A program made the position numbers and the translations under genes. The notes beneath the pieces are model-generated. The model searched no databases. It saw only the letters and a program-made list of their open reading frames with translations, and had not been told where the DNA came from. Of a stretch of 35,133 nt of DNA, positions 15,486 to 20,496 are shown piece after piece. The first letter of the stretch is position 1; each line of letters opens with the position of its first letter. Source of the stretch: an uncultured Oscillospiraceae bacterium (GTDB taxonomy: Bacteria; Bacillota; Clostridia; Oscillospirales; Oscillospiraceae); contig CAJOEH010000017.1 in assembly GCA_905233385.1 (NCBI GenBank), forward strand, positions 1 to 35,133, given 5' to 3'.

Positions 15486-15514
15486 TTGACAAGAGAAGAA
15501 AAATAAAGTACAAT
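15486..15514 (+). promoter_or_regulatory. Promoter of rnpB
   Basis: Perfect TTGACA (15486-15491), 17-base spacer, TACAAT (15509-15514). The predicted start near 15521 coincides with the 5' strand of RNase P helix P1. Confidence 0.92.
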
Positions 15515-15521
15515 AAACCCC

Positions 15522-15869
15522 GCGACCGGGACGGACAGCCGCGTGACCGCGTCCAAAGGCGCTCTCATGAGGAAAGTCCGGGCTCCGCAGGGCAAGAATA
15601 ACGGGTAACGCCCGCCGAAGGCGACTTCAGGAAAAGTGCAACAGAGATATACCGCCCCGGCGTTTGCCGGAGCAAGGGTGGAAAGGCGAGGTAAGAGCTC
15701 ACCCGCCGCATGGGAACATTGCGGCGCTGTAAACTCTATTCGGAGCAACACCGTGGAGGAGACTATGGTCTGCCCGACCGTCTCCGGGGAGGTGGCTGGA
15801 ACGCGCCGGCAACGGCGCGTCTAGATAGATGGCTGTCGATTACAGAACCCGGCTTACAGTCCCGATCGC
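15522..15869 (+). ncRNA. rnpB: RNase P RNA (catalytic subunit)
   Basis: This RNA cleaves the 5' leaders of precursor tRNAs together with RnpA. The universally conserved 5' block GAGGAAAGTCCGGGCTCC lies at 15569-15586, and the matching 3' block ACAGAACCCGGCTTA at 15842-15856; together they form P4. The central GGTGGAAAGGCGAGGTAAGAGCTCACC region is also typical. The ends pair as P1 (GCGACCGGGAC at 15522-15532 with GTCCCGATCGC at 15859-15869, one mismatch). The length of about 348 nt fits a bacterial RNase P RNA, probably type A. It has its own promoter and terminator. Confidence 0.97.
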
Positions 15870-15872
15870 AAG

Positions 15873-15904
15873 AAAAACGCAGAGTGATCTCACTCTGCGT
15901 TTTT
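15873..15904 (+). terminator. Terminator of rnpB
   Basis: A 15-bp perfect inverted repeat (15873-15887 with 15890-15904) around ACGCAGAGTGA ends in TTTTT, a few bases after helix P1. Confidence 0.93.
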
Positions 15905-15928
15905 GTCTGTCATGCAAATCCCGCGCCT

Positions 15929-16252
15929 GTCATTGCGAGGTTTGCGCAGCAAACCGTGGCAATCTGTCCGTCGCAGGTATGGCACGTGCATCGAAACTAC
16001 GCGGGCGGCCAATGGCCGCCCCTACGGCGTAGGGAGGCGTCCCCCTGACGCCTCCACACACCAACTGCACACGAACGGAGCGATGTGGGCATCGCTCCCT
16101 ACGCCGATCCGAATTGGGTAGGCGTCCCTCATTGATACGGACAGATTGCCCGAACAAGTCGGGCAATGACAGGATTCGGGTGATACCGTGCATTCCGGTA
16201 AAGTGTCCCACGCCGATACGCACAGATTGCCACGGGTGCTTGCAATGATACA
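15929..16252. repeat. Intergenic cluster of REP-like and CCTACG-type palindromes
   Basis: No gene lies in this 400-base spacer between convergent rnpB and tcdA. REP-like units with the CATTGC...GCAATCTGTCCGTCGC signature are at 15929-15974 (plus) and at 16139-16171 and 16211-16252 (inverted). CCTACG-flanked hairpins are at 15997-16026 (GGGCGGCC/GGCCGCCC), 16027-16055 (GGAGGCGTC/GACGCCTCC) and 16076-16103 (GGAGCGATG/CATCGCTCC). Confidence 0.75.
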
Positions 16253-16277
16253 GTCGAAGACTGCCCCCATAACAGAG

Positions 16278-16299
16278 AAAGGACGCCGAGACGTCCTTT
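16278..16299. terminator. Hairpin after tcdA
   Basis: AAAGGACG/CGTCCTTT (16278-16285 with 16292-16299) lies directly beyond the tcdA stop codon at 16302. The T-run is weak on the minus strand and stronger on the plus strand. Confidence 0.65.
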
Positions 16300-16301
16300 T
16301 T

Positions 16302-17012
16302 CTATTCTTCGATCAATTCCTGCACGACGTAGCCGGCGAGCATGAGGCCGGCGCAGGACGGCACCCACGAGACGGACGCGGGGATGCTCCGTCTGCCGGG
16401 CGGCGGCGCTTCGAGCGCCTCCGGCGTGCGCGGCAGCTCCTCGCTGAACAGGACCGTATGGTGCGCGATCCCGCGGGCGCGCAGCTCCTTGCGCATCACG
16501 CGCGCGAGGTGGCAGCCGCTCGTCTTGGAGATATCCGTGATGCGAAACTGCGTCGGGTCTAGCTTGTTGCCCGTCCCCATCGCGCTGACGATCGGGATGC
16601 CGCGCTCCTTCGCGGTCGTGATCAGGCTCAGCTTGCAGGAGACCAGATCGATCGCGTCGACGATATAATCGTACCGCTCCGCAAAGAAGCGCTCCTTCGT
16701 CTCCTCGCTGTAGCGCGCGGGGATCGAGGTCACGCGGCAGTCCGGGTTGATATCGAGCACCCGCTGCGCCATGACGTCCGATTTGTTCTTGCCGAGGGTG
16801 GAGTGCAGGGCGCAGAGCTGGCGGTTCAGATTGGTCACGCCGACGGTGTCCTCGTCCACGAGGGTCAGCGCGCCGACGCCGGCGCGGGCAAGCCCCTCCG
16901 CCGCGTAGCTGCCGACGCCGCCGATGCCGAAAACGATCACGTGCGACCGGCGCAGGCGGTCCAGCGCGTCCGCGCCGAGGAGCATTTCTTCCCGAAGAAA
17001 CGGATGTTCCAT
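16302..17012 (-). CDS. tcdA: tRNA threonylcarbamoyladenosine dehydratase (TcdA/CsdL family)
   Basis: This E1-like (ThiF/MoeB superfamily) enzyme uses ATP to cyclise t6A37 of tRNA to ct6A. ATG 17012 is chosen because AAGGAG stands 7 bases ahead; an upstream in-frame start lacks such a site. The 236 residues begin with the family signature EEMLLGADALDRLRRSHVIV and a nucleotide-binding loop G29-I-G-G-V-G-S35. They continue with LVDEDTVGVTNLNRQL, the KNKSDVMAQR segment, DAIDLVSCKLSLI and the C-terminal PSCAGLMLAGYVV helix. The product is slightly shorter than the E. coli protein. It lies 60 bases downstream of the foldase-like gene with a hairpin between; I see no clear promoter of its own. Confidence 0.9.
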   Translation of the reverse strand: MEHPFLREEMLLGADALDRLRRSHVIVFGIGGVGSYAAEGLARAGVGALTLVDEDTVGVTNLNRQLCALHSTLGKNKSDVMAQRVLDINPDCRVTSIPARYSEETKERFFAERYDYIVDAIDLVSCKLSLITTAKERGIPIVSAMGTGNKLDPTQFRITDISKTSGCHLARVMRKELRARGIAHHTVLFSEELPRTPEALEAPPPGRRSIPASVSWVPSCAGLMLAGYVVQELIEE

Positions 17013-17037
17013 AACTTTCTCCTTGGATACATACAAA

Positions 17038-17065
17038 TTTGGGGCACTGCTGGCAGTGCCCCAAA
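17038..17065 (-). terminator. Hairpin between the foldase-like gene and tcdA
   Basis: A 13-bp perfect stem (17038-17050 with 17053-17065, TTTGGGGCACTGC arms) lies 7 bases after the stop codon at 17073. Only a short T-run follows on the minus strand, so termination may be partial and allow tcdA expression. Confidence 0.7.
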
Positions 17066-17072
17066 TAGCGGT

Positions 17073-18575
17073 TTAGTTCGAGCTGAACGACAGGCCGACG
17101 TTGGCGGACATCGCGGCGGCTTCATCATAGCCGCAGGCCTCCGTGGCGGCGGCGACAAGGTCCTCCGACCATTCGTTGGTTAGGGTGCCCGTCACAGCGG
17201 CCGCGCTGTAGCTGTCGCCGAGGCCGGTGCAGTACAGGAAGATCGTCGAACCGTTGACCTCGGAAGCGAACCAGTCGCCCGCCTTGCGCTCTTCCATGAA
17301 CCAGTCCAGAACGTCGTTCGATACGCTCGCGACGCTGGCGCGGGTCAGATTACTGATATCCTCCGCCTCGCCGCCGTACTGTTCGATCAGCGCGCGGAAG
17401 TTCTCTTCGGAAGGATCGGCTTCCAGCGAAGCCTTGATCGCCGCGACCTTGTCGGCGGCGGTCTCCTCGCCCTCGGCGAGGTCTTCGCTATCGGCGGCAA
17501 CGACCAGCTCCAGACCGTTCATGGTCTGATAGTCGGACTTGTCGAGGAGCTTGATCACGTAGTAGGTCGTGCTGTCTTCGTTCGCGAAGACTTTCACGTC
17601 GCCGGCGTTCGCGGTGTCAAAGACCCACGCCGCGGCTTCTTCGGTGACGCTGCTCGTGACGGAAGCGCGGGTGTTGTCGGTCTTGACCGACGCCTTTTCG
17701 ACGTCAAACTCCGCTTCCATCGCCTTCGCGTCGTCTTCCGCCTGCTTCTTCTCCGCGTCGGTCGGGTCGGCCTTGTTGCCGTCCTCGTCCGCCTCTACGA
17801 AGGAGGAAGCGGTGACGCTGTAGAGATAGTAGGTCGCGACCGTGAAGGTCTCGGGGCTCTCGTCAAAACGGGTCTTGATCTCCTCGTCGCTGTAGCGGAT
17901 GCTGGACGGATAATGCGACGCGACGTGCATGACCGTCAGATAGTCGCGGTAGCCGCTGGCCGTGCAGCCGGAGCCGAAGACGCGCTTGATCAGGCTGTTG
18001 AGGGACTCGCCGTTGGTGTCCGCATAGCCCTGCATGACTTCCATCTGCTCGTCGATCTCATGCTCCAGATGCTCGTCGATCTCATAGCCCGCCGCCATTG
18101 CCTCGTTGTAGATCGCGTAAGCGGAGACGGCGCTATCCTTCGCGGCGCTGGCGATGAGCTGCGCCCAGGTGACGTCGTAGGTGTCGTCGGTCAGTTCCTT
18201 GTCCGTCAGATAGTCGGAGCTGATGCCGAACAGGCCGAGATACATCGCGCCGTTGCTGGTGACGTACTGCTCGTCCAGCGGCGTGCCCGTCTCGATGCCG
18301 AGATAGGACGCGTAGGAGCTGAGGTTGTTCGCGGTGCTGTTATAGAAATAGTTGAATTCCTTGACGGTGACCTTGTGATCGCCGACGGTCAGGACGGTGC
18401 GGTTGTTCTTCACCGCGCGATAAACCAAAACGCCACCGACCAGGAGGGCAATGACCAAACAGATGCAGATGCCAAAGATCCAGGCCTGCGACAGTTTCTT
18501 CTTTTTCTTCGGGGTCTCGGAGACCGGCAGGTTCGCCTGCTCCAAACGCTTTTTTCTTGCACTGGAAGCGCTCAT
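17073..18575 (-). CDS. Membrane-anchored SurA/PrsA-like foldase-type protein
   Basis: A 500-residue protein with a basic cytoplasmic N terminus (KKKKK at 23-27), one transmembrane segment at about 32-52 and a large extracellular part. The layout is like SurA-N/PrsA foldases: a helical N-terminal region starting LTVGDHKVTVKEFNYFY, and a C-terminal region with rotamase-like pieces (AWVFDTANAGDVKVF, TYYVIKLLDK). I do not see a full parvulin active site, so prolyl isomerase activity is uncertain. No lipobox is present, unlike PrsA. The sequence is acidic, as usual for secreted chaperones. GAGAGGT precedes the ATG. It has its own promoter with a hairpin in the leader and is followed by a hairpin before tcdA. 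Confidence 0.7.
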   Translation of the reverse strand: MSASSARKKRLEQANLPVSETPKKKKKLSQAWIFGICICLVIALLVGGVLVYRAVKNNRTVLTVGDHKVTVKEFNYFYNSTANNLSSYASYLGIETGTPLDEQYVTSNGAMYLGLFGISSDYLTDKELTDDTYDVTWAQLIASAAKDSAVSAYAIYNEAMAAGYEIDEHLEHEIDEQMEVMQGYADTNGESLNSLIKRVFGSGCTASGYRDYLTVMHVASHYPSSIRYSDEEIKTRFDESPETFTVATYYLYSVTASSFVEADEDGNKADPTDAEKKQAEDDAKAMEAEFDVEKASVKTDNTRASVTSSVTEEAAAWVFDTANAGDVKVFANEDSTTYYVIKLLDKSDYQTMNGLELVVAADSEDLAEGEETAADKVAAIKASLEADPSEENFRALIEQYGGEAEDISNLTRASVASVSNDVLDWFMEERKAGDWFASEVNGSTIFLYCTGLGDSYSAAAVTGTLTNEWSEDLVAAATEACGYDEAAAMSANVGLSFSSN

Positions 18576-18603
18576 GTAAATTACCTCTCATTCGTGGGAT
18601 CTG

Positions 18604-18626
18604 TTCGGAATCGAAGATTCCGAACG
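18604..18626 (-). promoter_or_regulatory. Hairpin in the leader of the foldase-like gene
   Basis: GTTCGGAATC and GATTCCGAAC form a perfect 10-bp stem with a 3-base loop between promoter and ribosome site. There is no T-run, so it is not a terminator. It could be an RNA-stability element, an operator or a dispersed repeat. Confidence 0.5.
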
Positions 18627-18639
18627 TACAACATCATAC

Positions 18640-18668
18640 ATTATAACGACATTGTCCGCAAGTTGCAA
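18640..18668 (-). promoter_or_regulatory. Promoter of the foldase-like gene
   Basis: On the minus strand TTGCAA (18663-18668), 17 bases, TATAAT (18640-18645). Confidence 0.88.
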
Positions 18669-18734
18669 GTAAAAAGTTAAAAATATGCGAAAAGTTTGCG
18701 TTTTTTCAAAAACAGCCGGCCGCTTTTGCGTTTC

Positions 18735-19358
18735 TTAAACGTGCCAGTCTCTGAGGATCACCCAATGCTCGGACAGGACGTCGTGATCGAACCATTCCGA
18801 AAGCGCAATTCCGTCCTCCGCAAAATAGAGCAGCTCTACGTAGCAGGGCGTCAGGTACGCGGAAAAGCCGCAGAAATCCGCATCCAGCCAGGCGCGGCTC
18901 ACGCTCGGGGCAACGCTGTCAAACGGACAGTCCGGCAGGCTGCACAGATCGCGCAGTTTCTGCTCCGTCTCCGGCGCGTCGACCGTTTTCCCGTTTCCGA
19001 GTCCATCGCCGGCTGTCAGCCCGGTGTCGAGTATATACTGGACATACGGCATTTCCTCATCCGTGCATTCAGGCGCAAGCGCAAGGAATTCGACCGCGAT
19101 CGCTTCCAGCTCGTCCCGATGCGCCTCCCAGAAAGCGCGGATTCGCTCTGTTGCCGCCGCGACTGCTTTCGCATCCGCTTCCGGATCGACGGATTCCAAG
19201 CCGTCGGAGCGGGTCGCTGCCGGCTCTGTCTGCCGTATCGTTTCAAACTGCGTTTCTGTTTCCGTGCTTTGTTCCGCTTCCGGCTTCGCATTTTGACATC
19301 CGCTCAGCAGGAGCGCCAGGATCAGCAGAATCGCAGCCCATCGGATATTTGATCTCAT
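18735..19358 (-). CDS. Hypothetical lipoprotein
   Basis: I do not recognise the family. From ATG 19358 (AAAGGAG about 10 bases upstream) the product has 207 residues. It starts with an N-terminal basic/hydrophobic signal and a lipobox LLSGC with Cys21, so it should be lipid-anchored outside the membrane. A Thr/Glu-rich linker (about 25-60) is followed by a mostly acidic domain containing four further cysteines (about residues 96-177). The open frame extends upstream to 19499, but that part crosses the terminator and 3' end of the 6S-like RNA and is not coding. The gene has no obvious promoter, so it may rely on read-through. Confidence 0.75.
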   Translation of the reverse strand: MRSNIRWAAILLILALLLSGCQNAKPEAEQSTETETQFETIRQTEPAATRSDGLESVDPEADAKAVAAATERIRAFWEAHRDELEAIAVEFLALAPECTDEEMPYVQYILDTGLTAGDGLGNGKTVDAPETEQKLRDLCSLPDCPFDSVAPSVSRAWLDADFCGFSAYLTPCYVELLYFAEDGIALSEWFDHDVLSEHWVILRDWHV

Positions 19359-19421
19359 GCGCGTCACTCTCCTTTGTTTTCTTCGACGCGAAAAGCGGCG
19401 GAAGGTTCCGCCGTTCCGTGC

Positions 19422-19451
19422 AAAAAAGGACGCAGGGAATCCCCCGTGTCC
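19422..19451 (-). terminator. Terminator of the 6S-like RNA
   Basis: On the minus strand GGACACGGGG and CCCTGCGTCC pair with one A-C mismatch and a G-T pair around a 4-base loop and are followed by TTTTTT. It lies about 10 bases beyond the closing stem of the RNA. Confidence 0.8.
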
Positions 19452-19459
19452 TGTCGTAT

Positions 19460-19656
19460 AGCCCCGCCGTGGCCGTGTAGCTCCGTTTATAACCTGCACG
19501 TTAAGGCAGGTGGGTTGTCTCTCAGCTCCTTAGCTGCTTCCAACGTCCGCCAGCGGTCAGAGCCGCAGGCGGGAGGCCTGCAATCCGGAAGCCGAAGTCC
19601 GACATCCCTTCAATATGATGTGGGTTTAAATGAAGCTATCACGCACCCGGCAGGGA
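19460..19656 (-). ncRNA. ssrS: Probable 6S RNA (SsrS)
   Basis: 6S RNA mimics an open promoter and sequesters sigma-A RNA polymerase. The minus strand here makes one long rod. The ends pair over about 20 bases (CCCTGCCGGGTGCGTGATAGCT at 19634-19655 with the complementary segment at 19462-19482). An AAACCCACATC segment follows on the 5' side. The 3' side carries GAGAGACAACC, a hairpin CACCTGC/GCAGGT and TTATAAAC. The length of about 197 nt, closed-rod shape with a central open region, and terminator fit Clostridial 6S RNAs as I remember them. No long open frame on the minus strand explains the conservation-like structure. The alternative is an unknown structured RNA. It follows a DUF1292 gene. 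Confidence 0.7.
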
Positions 19657-19687
19657 ACCTTCCTTTTCCGTCGGCGTCAAAGGGGCG

Positions 19688-19981
19688 TCAGGGCTCGTCG
19701 TCCTCTTCCTCTTCGTCGTCAAAGAGATTCTGCATCAGAAGATCGTACACGGTCTCGAGCTCCTCGTCGTCCTCGACCGCGACCAGGATCGGCTCGTCGC
19801 CGTCCATCACGGATTTCAGAATGCTGACTTCCAGCTCCTCCGCGTCGTCTTCCGCGTCGGCAGGGGTCAGCGCGAGATACTCCGCGCCCTTATAGGTCAC
19901 GCTGGAGAGCACCTCGAGCTCGTACTCCACGCCGTCTTCATCGGTAATGGAAATGATATTCGCGCCGTAATCCTGATCCAT
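19688..19981 (-). CDS. DUF1292 family protein
   Basis: A 97-residue, very acidic protein of the DUF1292 (YrzB-like) family, common in Firmicutes and of unknown function. The family pattern is visible as ISITDEDGVEYELEVLSSVTYKGAEYLAL followed by EELEVSILKS and an acidic tail (DDEEEEDDEP). A strong AGGAGG site lies 8 bases before the ATG, and the promoter is at 20011-20039. In many Firmicutes such genes sit near alaS and ruvX; here the neighbour is the probable 6S RNA, 32 bases downstream, with no convincing promoter between, so the two may share a transcript. Confidence 0.88.
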   Translation of the reverse strand: MDQDYGANIISITDEDGVEYELEVLSSVTYKGAEYLALTPADAEDDAEELEVSILKSVMDGDEPILVAVEDDEELETVYDLLMQNLFDDEEEEDDEP

Positions 19982-20010
19982 GGACTCGCCTCCTGTTTCT
20001 TTCTGCTTTT

Positions 20011-20039
20011 ATTTTACCCGCATCGAAAGAGAAAATCAA
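20011..20039 (-). promoter_or_regulatory. Promoter of the DUF1292 gene
   Basis: On the minus strand TTGATT (20034-20039), 17 bases, TAAAAT (20011-20016). It begins inside the gap after the small membrane protein gene. Confidence 0.8.
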
Positions 20040-20061
20040 GTGGAAATCAGGCGGCAGCCGT

Positions 20062-20310
20062 TCAGGAGTTGAAATTTTCCAGCACACGCGCCGCGTCGGC
20101 AGGCGTTTCGCACCGGATCCCCTCCCGCAGCATGCTCCGGTCGGAAGGCGGCAGCAGCGACGTTCGGAACTCCGTGCGGTACACCGTGCCGTCGTCGGTG
20201 TTCCTGATCGCGATGCGGCCGTCCTGTTCAAAGATCAGGAAGCCCGCGAGAAGGCAGAGAAACAGCGAAATCATGCGCTGCGGGACGTTCCGTTTGGAAA
20301 ACAAATTCAT
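20062..20310 (-). CDS. Small membrane-anchored protein, possibly with a BofC C-terminal-like fold
   Basis: An 82-residue protein with one hydrophobic segment (about 13-27) near the N terminus and a short extracellular domain. The domain pattern EQDGRIAIRNTDDG...LPPSDRSMLREGI.CETPADAARVLENF resembles the C-terminal domain of BofC-like proteins of spore-forming Firmicutes (YxGxIxVF followed by LPxxDxxxLxxGI). This is a weak, by-eye similarity. ATG 20310 is preferred over upstream TTG and GTG codons because GGGTGA lies just ahead. It is divergent from the PBP operon. No clear promoter was found. Confidence 0.6.
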   Translation of the reverse strand: MNLFSKRNVPQRMISLFLCLLAGFLIFEQDGRIAIRNTDDGTVYRTEFRTSLLPPSDRSMLREGIRCETPADAARVLENFNS

Positions 20311-20375
20311 TTTGATCACCCGATCGGTAGTTTCCCGCAAAAATCATAAAATATCAAACAAAATTTGTGCTAATA

Positions 20376-20392
20376 CACATTTGACAAGTGTG
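20376..20392. promoter_or_regulatory. Operator-like inverted repeat overlapping the PBP promoter
   Basis: CACATTTG and CAAGTGTG (one mismatch) face each other across a single central base and cover the -35 TTGACA completely. The 17-bp symmetry and position suggest a repressor site for the PBP operon, perhaps also for the divergent small gene. The regulator is unknown. Confidence 0.45.
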
Positions 20393-20409
20393 ATATAATT
20401 ATATAGATA
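20381..20409 (+). promoter_or_regulatory. Promoter of the PBP operon
   Basis: Perfect TTGACA (20381-20386), 17 bases, TAGATA (20404-20409). An alternative is an extended -10, TGATATAAT (20391-20399), used without a -35. The leader of about 80 bases can fold (GTATG/CATAC, CCGCGG-type pairs). Confidence 0.65.
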
Positions 20410-20496
20410 GGTAAAATGGGTTGGTATGTCCGGCGGAAAACCGCGATCGGACGCGCGCCGACCATACGATAAAAACATCGGAAGCGAGGGGTTACT

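Noticed and set aside
15421-15513. Upstream in-frame extension of MurD
   Set aside because: It would start before the TATAAT box of the murD promoter and give an atypical hydrophobic N terminus; TTG 15420 gives normal length.
19359-19499. N-terminal extension of the lipoprotein
   Set aside because: This part covers the 6S-like RNA 3' end and its terminator; the signal peptide and ribosome site place the start at 19358.
20381-20399. TTGACA with the nearby TATAAT as one promoter
   Set aside because: The spacer would be only 7 bases; TAGATA at 17 bases, or the extended -10 alone, is more plausible.
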